From: CAVWSM01 sp963799425
GTDB taxonomy: Bacteria > Actinomycetota > Actinomycetes > Jiangellales > Jiangellaceae
Assembly (NCBI GenBank): GCA_963799425.1
Contig: CAWCXA010000012.1
Coordinates: forward strand, 310,001-374,000
Reading direction: 5' to 3'
Length of the DNA: 64,000 bases
Shown piece by piece: positions 42,117 to 51,813 of this stretch. Both the position numbers and the translations under genes were made by a program. Positions within the stretch are counted from its first letter, which is position 1. Each line of letters starts with the position of its first letter. Below the pieces are notes generated by a model, which did no database searches, was not told the DNA's origin, and saw only the letters and a program-made list of their open reading frames with translations.

Positions 42117-45032
42117 CTAGTTTGCGAACGCCTGGAACTCGGCGATCCGCACGTTACCGTCTTGGACGCTGCCGGCCGCGCAGTCGGTGAGCGCCCGCGG
42201 ATCGGCGTCCTGTTCGCCGGCGAAGTCGGGGCCGCCGGTGCACTGGTTGGTCAGCACTGCGATCCGCAGATGTGTCGCCCGCGTCCGTGGGATGTCGAAC
42301 GACTTGATCTCCAGCTCCGGCGAGCGTGGCCGCGGCGCAACCGACGGGAAGGCATCGGCCGAGCTCGTGAACACGGCGCTGAAATCGTCCGCGTCCGCAC
42401 AGGCGACCTGCGCGGACTGCTGGCACGCCAGGACTCGGAACGATCGCAACGCGGAGAACCTGCTCTGCGCGGCCGAGTCCGGATCGGTGGGGATCGGCGG
42501 CCGCAGCTGGGCGCTCACCTGGATGCGCCGCACCTGCTGCACGCCGCCCACCAGATCCACCGTCACCTGCTTTCCGGCGACAGGGCTGCCGAGCGACGCC
42601 CAGTTGGTCGCCTCGTCATCATCGACGATGCGCGCCAGGTTGATGCCGTCACCCGTCACCGTGGCACCAACTGCGCTGGAGGCAAGGTTGGCCCGCATCT
42701 TCACCGGCAGGTCACGGACCTGTCCTGACTTGAGGGTGAACTTGTCGAGGCGGGCGTGCCCACGACCGGGTGCACGCACGATGAAGTCGTACGTGCCCGG
42801 GACGAGGTTTGCCTGGGCTGGAAGGGCCGTCGCGGGGTCGGTATCGGCGATCGGAACGGCACGCGCCTGGTAGTCGCCGACGAAGAGCTGTGCACCGGCA
42901 ACCAGCGTGTCGTTCTCATCGATCGGCAGGAAGTTCACCGTTGCTTCGTTCGCGAACGGGGACACGAAACTCGGCACGGGGTTGGAGTCGCCGGCGCCGT
43001 TGCTGGAGGCACCCTGCCCGAGACCGCGCGTGGCGAACGCATTCCAGAGCAGGTCCTGGTTGGCGCCGCCGAAGCGGATCTGGTCGGCGGCGAGCAGCGC
43101 GTCGCGCGCGTCGACCTGGCTCAGCTGACCGACCGCCATGAGCAGGAACGAGTCGAACACCAGCTGCACCCAGCGCCGGTTGCCCGGGCACGCAGTCACC
43201 GGCGTCTCACCGTTGGCACACGACTTCTGCAATGCCGGGTTGCCTGCGCCGTACCGATCCATCATGGCGGCGCGGATATCGGTGTTCACAGCGCTCCAGA
43301 CTTCACCGGATGCGTGCACCTGCAAGCCGACGAAGTCGTAGTCAACGCTGCTGTAGTTGAGCGGGCTGTCGCTCATGTTGTAATTACGGATGCCCGCGTC
43401 GGGGTCACCCGTCACGTACGCACCAATGGTGAACGCCTGGCGGCCCGGCGCTGCGTAGCCGTGCTCGAAGAGGTACTCCACGGCCATGAGGTCCGACCAG
43501 CTCTCGCTCATGCCCTGCGGCGAGTTCAGCCCCGCCGTCGGACCGGCGATCATTCGGTTGGTGATTGCGTGGGTGTATTCGTGTGCGATCACCGACATGT
43601 CGTAGTCGCCGTCGACACACGGTGCGTAGAACGAGCCCGCGATCGGCTGCCACAGGTACATGTTGGTAATCGGCGCGACGCCATCGGGACCGGTGATCTG
43701 GTTGGCATTGTCGCGCGCCGCGAAGTCCGGCGGGCCGCCGGAGATCCCGCCCGCCTGGGCGTTGCCTCGCTCGAAGTCGTTACCGAGCTGGCCCCGACCG
43801 AAGTTGTCCGCCTGCATATTCCATGCGGTCTCGGTGAAGCCGAGGTGGTAGGACCAGTCGTGCATCCGGTTGTGCATCGCGAACAGGTTCGCGCGAGCGG
43901 CGTCGATGTCATTGCGCTGCGGCGAGGCGAACGTGGTGTCCGGGTTGCAGGACTCCTCGAACCACTGATTGGCCCACTCGTAGTCGTACTCACGATCGGG
44001 GCTTGCGGTCGCCGTCTCAGTGCCCACGCTGAACGGGTTGTTGCTGTTCCAGTTGTGCACCGCGATCGAGTTGTTGCCGCGCGTGGTGTTGGTGGGGGTG
44101 CCTGTCGTGGGGTCGACATCCCAAGCCAGCGAGGACGCTGAGCTTCCGACTGCTTCGGCACAGGCGGGCCGGGCCTCGAAGCACCAGCGCAGCCTGGTGT
44201 CGGTCGATGCGTAATCGGTCGGCGGAGAACTGGGGAAGACCTCCCACTCTGGGTTGTCGAGCTCGTGATCGACAAGGTTCTCGCGGACCAGGATGCTGCC
44301 GTCACGGGCGTCGACAAAAGTGGTGAATCCGGCCGGCTCCGGGCCATCCGCAATGAGGACGATCTGGTAGGCCGCGCGGGCGCCCGCGGCTGTAGGCACC
44401 GCGACCAGTTCCGTGCTGCGTACCTGCGCATCCACCACACCGGCGTCGGTCAACGCCAGCCGAACGGCCTCATCGGCGCTGAGGCTGGGCGGCTCCGGCG
44501 GTGCGGCGTCCCTCGCCAGGGACGAGCTGACGTGCCAGACCTCGCCGCCCCGGACGCCGACGGAGAGCAGGCCGTCGTAGCCGGCGACAAGGTCACCGAA
44601 CCGCTGCCGGAACAGCACGGCCGCGCCGTCGCCGATCGGGTTGACACTCACCGCCTCGAGGGCGGCGGCGCCGCGCTCGGTCAGCCCGAGTACGTCCCGG
44701 TTGCCTTGGACGTACGCCGTGGCAGCGGCTACCGGGTCGGCCGGCAGACCAGTCGCCAGCGGCTCCGTCGTTCCGGTGAGAACCGCAGGTGTGCCGAGAG
44801 CGTTAAAGCGGGCTGCCACGCCGGGTGCCGCCGCCTGTGTCCGCTGTGGTGCCGCCGGCGCGACGACGCCCTGCCGGTTGTCCACCACCTTTTCGACCTG
44901 TTGGTCGCCTTGCGGCGCCGGAGCTTCTGCCGGCGCGCCGGGGGCGGCGTTGCTCCCCGGCCCGGCTGCGAGGGTGAGCGACGCGACGGTCATCGCGGCC
45001 ACCCACGCAATCGCACGAGTGTGTGTGCGCAT
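42117..45032 (-). CDS. Secreted M36 (fungalysin-type) metalloprotease
   Basis: A 971-residue secreted protease. Signal peptide AIAWVAAMTVASLTLAAGPGS and an Ala/Pro-rich start are followed by an FTP/PepSY propeptide (about residues 60-250). The catalytic M36 domain has the zinc site VIAHEYTHAITNRM and the downstream Glu ligand in QGMSESWSDLMAVEYLFEHG. The C-terminal 250 residues are beta-rich and likely bind substrate or the cell wall. M36 enzymes degrade elastin, collagen or other proteins outside the cell. Confidence 0.93.
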   Translation of the reverse strand: MRTHTRAIAWVAAMTVASLTLAAGPGSNAAPGAPAEAPAPQGDQQVEKVVDNRQGVVAPAAPQRTQAAAPGVAARFNALGTPAVLTGTTEPLATGLPADPVAAATAYVQGNRDVLGLTERGAAALEAVSVNPIGDGAAVLFRQRFGDLVAGYDGLLSVGVRGGEVWHVSSSLARDAAPPEPPSLSADEAVRLALTDAGVVDAQVRSTELVAVPTAAGARAAYQIVLIADGPEPAGFTTFVDARDGSILVRENLVDHELDNPEWEVFPSSPPTDYASTDTRLRWCFEARPACAEAVGSSASSLAWDVDPTTGTPTNTTRGNNSIAVHNWNSNNPFSVGTETATASPDREYDYEWANQWFEESCNPDTTFASPQRNDIDAARANLFAMHNRMHDWSYHLGFTETAWNMQADNFGRGQLGNDFERGNAQAGGISGGPPDFAARDNANQITGPDGVAPITNMYLWQPIAGSFYAPCVDGDYDMSVIAHEYTHAITNRMIAGPTAGLNSPQGMSESWSDLMAVEYLFEHGYAAPGRQAFTIGAYVTGDPDAGIRNYNMSDSPLNYSSVDYDFVGLQVHASGEVWSAVNTDIRAAMMDRYGAGNPALQKSCANGETPVTACPGNRRWVQLVFDSFLLMAVGQLSQVDARDALLAADQIRFGGANQDLLWNAFATRGLGQGASSNGAGDSNPVPSFVSPFANEATVNFLPIDENDTLVAGAQLFVGDYQARAVPIADTDPATALPAQANLVPGTYDFIVRAPGRGHARLDKFTLKSGQVRDLPVKMRANLASSAVGATVTGDGINLARIVDDDEATNWASLGSPVAGKQVTVDLVGGVQQVRRIQVSAQLRPPIPTDPDSAAQSRFSALRSFRVLACQQSAQVACADADDFSAVFTSSADAFPSVAPRPRSPELEIKSFDIPRTRATHLRIAVLTNQCTGGPDFAGEQDADPRALTDCAAGSVQDGNVRIAEFQAFAN

Positions 45033-45451
45033 GGTCCCCTCACCTCCTCGACGGCCTCCATTGGCCGTCGTACGGAACCCGCGCGCGCTCTACCCACGAA
45101 ACCGCTTTCCTAACCCTGGATCGAGCGCCCGATGTATCTCGTGCAGCCGTCCCGGCTCTTTTGTGGCGTGAGCACGAGCCGCGACCATCGCCCGCGTCAG
45201 CCCGACAGCGGGCCCGCCTTGCCCGTCGCGCGTGCCCGGTTCATGCCCCTTCAGCTGCCTGAGGTATCGCCAGCACCGCGTCAGCAACGACTGGAAGCCG
45301 CTCGATTGACCCGAGCCCAAGGACGTGTCGGCGTGCTGGCGCGACTCGGCCGGCTGCTGCACGTGCGCACCGCCCGGCCCGCGGCCTGATCGACCAACGT
45401 CCAGACCGTTTAACCACGCTGTACGATCGGCCCGAGAAGGGGGTCGATCGC
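45033..45451. other. Gene-poor stretch between M36 and the XRE-cupin gene
   Basis: About 420 bases without a convincing gene. It must hold the M36 promoter and the XRE-cupin promoter (GTTTAACCACGCTGTACGAT near 45408 is a possible -35/-10 pair). Several frames keep short Arg/Ala-rich readings (REHEPRPSPASARQRARLA near 45190 and RLEAARLTRAQGRVGV near 45295) that resemble the small basic proteins of actinobacteria, but they lie in different frames, so may be decay. Confidence 0.5.
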
Positions 45452-46168
45452 TTGGCGCACACCATGCCGCCCGTCGGCGACCGGATCCGCTCGGAGCGGC
45501 TGCGCCGCGGTCTGTCCGTGCGCGGGCTCGCCCGCGAGGTGGGGGTGTCGGCGAGCTTGGTGTCCCAGATCGAGACCGGTCGCAGCCGCCCTTCGGTGAG
45601 CACGCTGTACGCGATCACGAAGGCACTCGACATCTCCGTGGAGGACGTGTTCGACACCGCTGACCCGACAACCTCGACCAGGCTTTTGGGATTACCCGGC
45701 CCGTTGGCTGCGGTCGCGCAGGTACTGGCCGGAGCACCCGCACCAACTCCGCTGCCCAGCGGCATCGACCCGACAACTGAGCGCTCGCTCGGACCGCACG
45801 TCGGCCCTGACCAGCGCGACATCCTCGAGCTCGACTCGGGAGTCACCTGGGAGCTGCTCGGGCGCGTCCCCGGGGCGCACGTCGACTTCCTCCTCGTGAC
45901 TTATGCCCCAGGCGGCACTTCGTCGAGCACGGGCCAGCTGATGCGCCACTCCGGAGCGGAGTACGGCTATCTGACCTCGGGCGAGCTCGTCCTCACTCTC
46001 GGCTTTGACGACGTCCTGATGCGCCCTGGCGACGCTGTGTCCTTCGCGTCCACCACACCCCACCGCTATCGCAACGATGGCACCGAGCCGGCCATCGGGG
46101 TCTGGTGCGTCATCGAGACAGACCGAGCACAAGCCACGCTTCGCAAGATTCCGCCGTCCAGCCTCTAG
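45452..46168 (+). CDS. XRE-cupin transcriptional regulator
   Basis: A 238-residue regulator with an XRE helix-turn-helix (GDRIRSERLRRGLSVRGLAREV, SLVSQIETGRSRPSVSTLYAIT) and a C-terminal cupin ligand domain (MRHSGAEYGYLTSGELVLTLG, PGDAVSFASTTPHRYRNDG). The cupin half keeps the H..E..H metal pattern. TTG 45452 or ATG 45464 may be the start, the former near AAGGGGG. It lies 64 bases before the seven catabolic genes on the same strand and is their likely local regulator, sensing a pathway intermediate. Confidence 0.9.
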   Translation: MAHTMPPVGDRIRSERLRRGLSVRGLAREVGVSASLVSQIETGRSRPSVSTLYAITKALDISVEDVFDTADPTTSTRLLGLPGPLAAVAQVLAGAPAPTPLPSGIDPTTERSLGPHVGPDQRDILELDSGVTWELLGRVPGAHVDFLLVTYAPGGTSSSTGQLMRHSGAEYGYLTSGELVLTLGFDDVLMRPGDAVSFASTTPHRYRNDGTEPAIGVWCVIETDRAQATLRKIPPSSL

Positions 46169-46232
46169 CCGTGGCCTGTTCAGTCCTCGTAACTTCTACT
46201 TAACAGGCGCCGCCGCCCTGCGGGGAGGACCG

Positions 46233-47552
46233 ATGGCGATACGCACCTACGGCCCGAATGCGGTCGACTGGGAGCAACGCGTCGACCTCGACCGGCTGCG
46301 CATGCAGCGCCTTCAGCGGTTGAGCGAGCACCTCGAGCGATCGGACCTAGGGTCACTGCTCACGTTCGACTTCTCCAACATCCGCTACATGACATCGACC
46401 CACATCGGCACCTGGGCGATGGACAAGCTGATCCGGTTCGCGCTGCTCCCCCGCGGTGGCGAGCCGGTCATTTGGGACTTCGGCTCCGCGGCCAAGCACC
46501 ACCAGCTCTACAACCCGTGGCTCGACGGCACGAACCGCGCTCGGGCCGGCATCTCGACGCTGCGCGGCGCATTCCACCCCGACGCCGGCATCGCCCAGGA
46601 GGTCGCCCGCAAGATCGCCACACATCTGCGCGAGCACGGTCTCGCCAACGACCCGGTCGGCGTCGACCTGGTTGAGATGCCGATACTCGCCGCCCTGCGC
46701 GCCGAGGGGCTGGATGTCGTCGATGGACAGCAGGTCTTCCTCGAGGCACGACGCATCAAGACGCCCGACGAGATCTCGCTGCTCGCGCAGGCGTGCTCGA
46801 TGGTGGACGCGGCGTACGACGAGCTTTATGCGTTCCTGCGACCCGGTGTCCGCGAGAACGAGTGCGTGGGACTGGTCGCCAACGTGCTCTACCGACTCGG
46901 CAGCGAGTACGTCGAGGGAGTCAACGCGATCTCCGGTGAGCGGTGCTCGCCGCACCCGCATGTCTACAGCGATCGGGTCATCCGGCCAGGTGATCCGGCG
47001 TTCTTCGACATCCTGCACAGCCACCTGGGCTACCGCACGTGCTACTACCGCACGTTTGCCGTCGGGAGCGCCTCCACAGCACAGCGCGATGCCTACGTCA
47101 GATGCCGCGAGTTCATGGACAGCGCAATCGCCATGGTCAAGCCCGGCGTGACCACTGCCGACATCGTCGAGCTGTGGCCGCGCGCCCAGGACTTCGGCTT
47201 CCCCGACGAGGAGGCGGCGTTCGCGCTGCAGTACGGCCACGGCGTCGGTCTGTCGATCTGGGAGAAGCCCATCTTCAGCCGGCTGGTGTCCCTCGACCAT
47301 CCCGAGGTGCTCGAGGAGGGGATGGTGTTCGCGCTCGAGACCTACTGGCCGGCCGGCGACGGCTGGTCGGCGGCGCGCATCGAGGAGGAGGTTGTCGTCA
47401 CGGCGGATGGGTGTGAGGTCATCACCAAGTTCCCGGCCGAGGAGCTCCTGGTGGCCGGACGCAAGTACTGGACCGTCGGCGGCCAGCTCGACACGTTGCG
47501 GGAGTCGCAATCGCACCTCAACACCGCAGCCGGCCGGGGCGAGGCGCTGTGA
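46233..47552 (+). CDS. M24-family peptidase-like protein with altered metal site
   Basis: A 439-residue pita-bread protein of the aminopeptidase P/creatinase group. GGGGAGG sets ATG 46233. The C-terminal domain keeps the first Asp (PAFFDI, residue 259), His (QYGHGVGLS), and two Glu (MVFALETYW, ARIEEEVVV). The second Asp, normally eleven residues after the first, is Cys270 (YRTCYYRTF). So a standard two-metal site is unlikely. Relatives include Xaa-Pro dipeptidase, creatinase and ectoine hydrolase. It overlaps the E1 alpha gene, so it belongs to the same catabolic operon. Confidence 0.88.
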   Translation: MAIRTYGPNAVDWEQRVDLDRLRMQRLQRLSEHLERSDLGSLLTFDFSNIRYMTSTHIGTWAMDKLIRFALLPRGGEPVIWDFGSAAKHHQLYNPWLDGTNRARAGISTLRGAFHPDAGIAQEVARKIATHLREHGLANDPVGVDLVEMPILAALRAEGLDVVDGQQVFLEARRIKTPDEISLLAQACSMVDAAYDELYAFLRPGVRENECVGLVANVLYRLGSEYVEGVNAISGERCSPHPHVYSDRVIRPGDPAFFDILHSHLGYRTCYYRTFAVGSASTAQRDAYVRCREFMDSAIAMVKPGVTTADIVELWPRAQDFGFPDEEAAFALQYGHGVGLSIWEKPIFSRLVSLDHPEVLEEGMVFALETYWPAGDGWSAARIEEEVVVTADGCEVITKFPAEELLVAGRKYWTVGGQLDTLRESQSHLNTAAGRGEAL

Positions 47553-48559
47553 ACCTCTTGACGCCTCCCGCCGAGCGGGCGCTCGACGCCGAGAGCCTCC
47601 TGCAGATGTACGAGCAGATGCAGGTCATCCGCGGCGTCGAGAAGCTGGCCTACGACATGTTCATGCAGGGCCTGGTCAAGGGCACCACTCACCTCGCCTC
47701 CGGCCAGGAGGCCGTGGCGGTCGGGACGAGTGCGGCGCTGCGTGACGATGACTATGTCGTGGCGACTTACCGAGGTCACCATCACGCGATGGCGCGCGGT
47801 GCCACCCCCTTTGAGTGCCTCGCCGAGCTGATGAGCAAGTCGACCGGGCTCAACAAGGGCAAGGGTGGGTCGATGCACCTCACCAAGGCCAGCCGGGGGA
47901 TGCTCGGCTCGTACGCGATCGTCGGCGCGCACCTGCCCATCGCGGCGGGCGCGGCCTGGTCGGCCAAGTTGCGCGGCACCGATCAGGTCGCGGTCGCGTT
48001 CTTCGGTGACGGTGCCACCAACATCGGCGCGTTCCACGAGGCACTCAACCTTGCCTCCGTGTGGAAGCTGCCGGTGCTCTTCGTCTGCGAGAACAACTTC
48101 TACATGGAGTACACGCCGATCCGCACCGTGACATCGGTCGCCAACCCGGCGGCCGACCGGGCGGCCGCCAACGGGCTGCCGTCGCAGGTGATCGACGGAA
48201 ACGATGTGGTGAAGGTCTTCGAGGCGGCGTCCGCGGCGGTCGACCGCGCTCGTGCCGGCGAGGGACCGACCGTCATCGAGGCGCAGACCTACCGGCACTA
48301 CGGGCACAGCCGAGCCGACCCTGCCAAGTACCGCCCCGCCGACGAAGTCGCGCACTGGTTGCAGCGTGACCCGCTCGACGTCTCCCGCGGGCGGCTCTTC
48401 GATCTCGGCGTCTCGGAGAGCGACGTCCGGGCTGCGGACGAGCGTGCAGCCCAGGTGGTACAGCAGGCGTTGGCCGATGCCAGGGATGCCCCCGACGCCG
48501 ACCCCGCCGAGGCGCTCACAGACGTCTGGGCCGACGGAGGTGCCTCGTGGCGGACCTGA
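47549..48559 (+). CDS. Thiamine-diphosphate 2-oxoacid dehydrogenase E1 alpha subunit
   Basis: A 336-residue E1 alpha of the pyruvate/acetoin/branched-chain type. The ThDP motif is complete, GDGATNIGAFHEALN through LFVCENN. YRGHHHAMARG, with the active-site His pair, and KGKGGSMHL agree with acetoin dehydrogenase alpha or PdhA. The GTG start overlaps the M24 stop. It decarboxylates a 2-oxoacid or cleaves a diketone with its beta partner. No E2 or E3 gene is in the operon. Confidence 0.92.
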   Translation: MNLLTPPAERALDAESLLQMYEQMQVIRGVEKLAYDMFMQGLVKGTTHLASGQEAVAVGTSAALRDDDYVVATYRGHHHAMARGATPFECLAELMSKSTGLNKGKGGSMHLTKASRGMLGSYAIVGAHLPIAAGAAWSAKLRGTDQVAVAFFGDGATNIGAFHEALNLASVWKLPVLFVCENNFYMEYTPIRTVTSVANPAADRAAANGLPSQVIDGNDVVKVFEAASAAVDRARAGEGPTVIEAQTYRHYGHSRADPAKYRPADEVAHWLQRDPLDVSRGRLFDLGVSESDVRAADERAAQVVQQALADARDAPDADPAEALTDVWADGGASWRT

Positions 48560-49527
48560 CGACCTATCGCGAGTCTGTCGCCGAGGGCATCGCCCGAGAG
48601 ATGCGGCTCGACCCGAGTGTGGTGTGTCTCGGAGAGGACATCGGTGCGGCCGAGGGCGTGTTCAAGACGACAGTCGGGCTGTTCACCGAGTTCGGGCCAC
48701 AGCGCGTCTGGGACACCCCCATCTCCGAGCAGGCCATCGTCGGCGCGGCGCTCGGCGCGGCGATGACCGGGCTCCGTCCCGTCGCAGAGATCATGTTCTC
48801 CGACTTCCTGGCGTGCTGCTACGACTACCTGGCCAACGAGATTCCCAAGATCCGCTACATGACCGGCGGGCAGGTCACAGTTCCGCTGGTCATCCGTACA
48901 GCCAACGGCGGCGGGCTGGGTTTCGGCGCGCAGCACTCGCAAGCCGTGGAGAACTGGGTGTTCACCGTCCCAGGGCTCAAGATCGTGGCGCCGTCGACAC
49001 CCGCCGACGTCGTCGGGCTGATGGCGTCAGCGATCCGCAGCGACGACCCCGTCGTCTTCTTCGAGCACAAGGGCCTGTTCGCGAGCAAAGGTGAGCCGGC
49101 GCCTCCCGACCACGTGATCCCGCTCGGCCAGGCATCGATTGTGCGGCCAGGCACTGACCTCACGATCGTGGCGCTCGCATCCACGGTGCCGACCGCGCTC
49201 CAGGCGGCCGAACAGCTCGCCGGCGACGACATCAACACCGAAGTCATCGACCTGCGCTGCCTGGTCCCACTCGACGCGCGCACGGTACTCGAGTCGGTGC
49301 AACGAACGTCCCGCCTGGTCATCGTCGAGGAGAACCCCTACCAAGGCGGCTGGGGCGGCACTGTCGCGTCGATAGTCGCCGACGAGGGCTTCGAGTCGTT
49401 GGACGCGCCGATCCGTCGGGTGGCTGCGGCCTGCGTACCACTCCCGTTCGCCGACGCGCTCGAGGAAGTCGTCATGCCCACCGTCGACAAGCTCGTCGAA
49501 GCCGTACGCAAATTGGCGGCCTACTAG
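48547..49527 (+). CDS. Thiamine-diphosphate 2-oxoacid dehydrogenase E1 beta subunit
   Basis: A 326-residue E1 beta. Typical segments are CLGEDIGAAEGVFKTTVGL (ThDP-contacting Glu), DTPISEQAIVGAALGAAMTG, and FGAQHSQAVENW, followed by PGLKIVAPSTPAD. The C-terminal transketolase-C domain includes VIDLRCLVPLDARTVLESV. The GTG start overlaps the alpha gene by 13 bases. Forms the heterotetramer with the alpha subunit. Confidence 0.93.
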   Translation: MADLTTYRESVAEGIAREMRLDPSVVCLGEDIGAAEGVFKTTVGLFTEFGPQRVWDTPISEQAIVGAALGAAMTGLRPVAEIMFSDFLACCYDYLANEIPKIRYMTGGQVTVPLVIRTANGGGLGFGAQHSQAVENWVFTVPGLKIVAPSTPADVVGLMASAIRSDDPVVFFEHKGLFASKGEPAPPDHVIPLGQASIVRPGTDLTIVALASTVPTALQAAEQLAGDDINTEVIDLRCLVPLDARTVLESVQRTSRLVIVEENPYQGGWGGTVASIVADEGFESLDAPIRRVAAACVPLPFADALEEVVMPTVDKLVEAVRKLAAY

Positions 49528-49567
49528 CAACAGCCACTCGTCAAGCCGGGCAAAGGAGCAGCGGCAC

Positions 49568-50920
49568 ATGGGTACGAAGACAGTCATCAAGGGAGGCACC
49601 GTCCTCAGCATGGACGGCACGATCGGCAATCTCCCACGCGCCGACGTGCTCATCGAGGACGACAAGATCGTCGCTGTGCAGCCGGACATCAGCGCCGACG
49701 CCGAGGTCATCGACGCTACCGGCAACATCGTTATGCCCGGCTTCGTCGACACCCATCGGCACACCTGGGAGACCGCCATCCGAGGGTGCGCGCCGAATGC
49801 GACCCTTGACGACTACTTCGTCGAAGTGCTCGACACCTTCGCGCCCGTCTACCGCCCCGACGATGTCTTGGCGAGCAACCTTGCCGGATCGCTCGAGTGT
49901 CTCAACGCCGGCATCACGACGCTGGTGGACTGGTCGCACATCAACAACACGCCGGAGCACCCTGACGCTGCCATCGCCGGGCTGCAGGCGACCGGCATCC
50001 GGGCCCAGTACGCCTACGGGAGTGCCAATCTCTCGCTCGCCGACTACTGGTTCAACAGCAAGATCGCGATCCCGGGCGACGACGTACGCCGCATCCGCGA
50101 CACCTACTTCACCTCCGACAGCGGCCTGCTCACGATGGGGCTCGCCACGCGTGGACCCGGCTTCTGCCAGGAAGAGGTCGTGCGTTCCGAGTGGGAGCTC
50201 GCCCGCGAGCTCGGCATCCCGATCACCATCCACGTGGCCATGGGCCGGCTGGCTGGACGGTTCGGCATGGTCAAGCAGCTGAGCGACTTCGGGCTGCTCG
50301 GGCCTGACACCACCTACGTTCACTGCTGCCACTTCAGCGACGAGGAGTGGCAGCTCGTCAAGGACACCGGCGGCCGGATCTCCATCGCACCACAGGTCGA
50401 GACGCAGATGGGGCACGGCTGGCCGCCAGTGCTCAAGTCGCTGGGACTCGACCTACGGCCGAGCCTGTCCATCGACGTCGTGACGACCGTGCCCGGCGAC
50501 ATGTTCACCCAGATGCGGGCCGCGTTCGGTGCCGAGCGCGCACGGGTGCACGAGAGGGCCTACGAACCCAACGAGCAGGTCCCGAAGGACGTCCTCACCG
50601 CAGCGCAGGTCCTCACGATGGCCACCATCGACGGTGCCTACGTCGCCGGGCTCGACGACCGGACCGGCTCCCTCACGCCGGGCAAGCAGGCAGACGTCGT
50701 GGTCATCGACGCCAAGGCGCTCAACCTGGCGCCCGTCATCGACCCGGTGGCCGCTGTGGTGCTGTGCGCCGATGTTTCCAATGTCGACACGGTGTTCGTC
50801 AACGGCGTCGTGAAGAAGCGCGACGGCAAGCTGCTTGCCGATGTGGACAAGGCTCGGGCCGACGTCGAAGCGTCCCGTGACTACCTCGCCGAGGCGGTCG
50901 ACGCGAAACAACAGGCATGA
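49568..50920 (+). CDS. Amidohydrolase (TrzN/AtzB/SsnA-like deaminase family)
   Basis: A 450-residue amidohydrolase of the cytosine-deaminase/chlorohydrolase branch. Metal ligands are visible: FVDTHRHTWE (HxH), TIHVAMGR (third His), YVHCCHFSDEE (fourth His), and the Asp in LSIDVVTTVPGD. It probably deaminates or hydrolyses a heterocycle or amidine. AAAGGAG lies close before ATG 49568. The stop overlaps the bicupin start. The substrate is unknown; the operon context does not match standard guanine or atrazine pathways. Confidence 0.9.
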   Translation: MGTKTVIKGGTVLSMDGTIGNLPRADVLIEDDKIVAVQPDISADAEVIDATGNIVMPGFVDTHRHTWETAIRGCAPNATLDDYFVEVLDTFAPVYRPDDVLASNLAGSLECLNAGITTLVDWSHINNTPEHPDAAIAGLQATGIRAQYAYGSANLSLADYWFNSKIAIPGDDVRRIRDTYFTSDSGLLTMGLATRGPGFCQEEVVRSEWELARELGIPITIHVAMGRLAGRFGMVKQLSDFGLLGPDTTYVHCCHFSDEEWQLVKDTGGRISIAPQVETQMGHGWPPVLKSLGLDLRPSLSIDVVTTVPGDMFTQMRAAFGAERARVHERAYEPNEQVPKDVLTAAQVLTMATIDGAYVAGLDDRTGSLTPGKQADVVVIDAKALNLAPVIDPVAAVVLCADVSNVDTVFVNGVVKKRDGKLLADVDKARADVEASRDYLAEAVDAKQQA

Positions 50921-51813
50921 GTTCCAGCAAACACCTGGTCCGCCCGGCAGCGGAGGCCAACTTCGCCCCGCCGTCGGGCTGGGCCGCCGGCGCAAAGGGT
51001 TACCGGCGGTGGACCACCGTCGACGAAGCCGGCGGCTCCGTGCACACGGGATTCGGCATCTGCGAGCTCAGCCCAGGGGGTGAGCTGCCGGCCCACGTGC
51101 ACTCCTTCGAGGAGAGCGTGTTCATGGTTGAGGGCACTGGGATCCTGGAAACCTCGGAAGGCGCCTTCCAGCTCTCGCCCGGAAACTACGCACTGATCCC
51201 GCTCGGTGTCGCGCACCGTTGGCGAAACGAGGGAGACGAACTCCTACGCTGGGCGGAAATGCAGGGACCGGCGCCGCGCGACCGCTTCGACGGTGACACC
51301 TTCACTGTGCCGGCTGTGCCGATCAATGGTCCGGCGGCAGCGATCGACGTACGCGATCCACGCACACGCAGCTTTGGCCAGATCACTCCCGCGCACATGG
51401 ATCCGACGAAGCAGAGCCAGGACCTGCTTGCCGTGTCGGCGAGCATGCGCACTGCGCTGCTGGTCTACAGCGGCATCACCGTGAAGATGATGGTCGACCC
51501 CGACCTGGGGGCTCAGCTCACGACGATGTTCATGGTCCAGTACGGGCCGGACGGCGTGGTCGGTGGCCATGACCATCCCTTCGAGGAGACCTACTACTTC
51601 CTCGAGGGTCGTGCCGAGGCGACCTTCGACGGCGTGACCTACGAGCTTGGTCCCGGCGATGTGGCGTGGGCCGGAGTCGGCAGCGTGCATGCGTTCCGCA
51701 ACATCGGCGGCACGACGCTGCGCTGGCTGGAGACTCAGTCGCCACAGCCACCGCGCCGGCACTCCTACCGGTACGCACGGGATTGGGACTATCTGCGAGG
51801 AGTGCTCGGATGA
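50917..51813 (+). CDS. Bicupin, (S)-ureidoglycine aminohydrolase-like
   Basis: A 298-residue two-cupin protein. Cupin 1 has PAHVHSFEESVFMVEG with the later His in GVAHRW. Cupin 2 has GGHDHPFEETYYFLEG and SVHAFRN. Both therefore keep complete HxH..E..H metal sites. The layout is similar to AllE/UGHY, which releases ammonia from ureidoglycine, but the identity is not certain and the purine operons of this window use allantoicase instead. It overlaps the amidohydrolase (ATGA) and the SDR genes. Confidence 0.85.
   Translation: MSSSKHLVRPAAEANFAPPSGWAAGAKGYRRWTTVDEAGGSVHTGFGICELSPGGELPAHVHSFEESVFMVEGTGILETSEGAFQLSPGNYALIPLGVAHRWRNEGDELLRWAEMQGPAPRDRFDGDTFTVPAVPINGPAAAIDVRDPRTRSFGQITPAHMDPTKQSQDLLAVSASMRTALLVYSGITVKMMVDPDLGAQLTTMFMVQYGPDGVVGGHDHPFEETYYFLEGRAEATFDGVTYELGPGDVAWAGVGSVHAFRNIGGTTLRWLETQSPQPPRRHSYRYARDWDYLRGVLG

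Noticed and set aside
45132..45389. 85-aa open frame on the plus strand
   Set aside because: No ribosome site, biased Arg/Pro/Ala composition, and competing frames of equal quality; described only as a gene-poor stretch.
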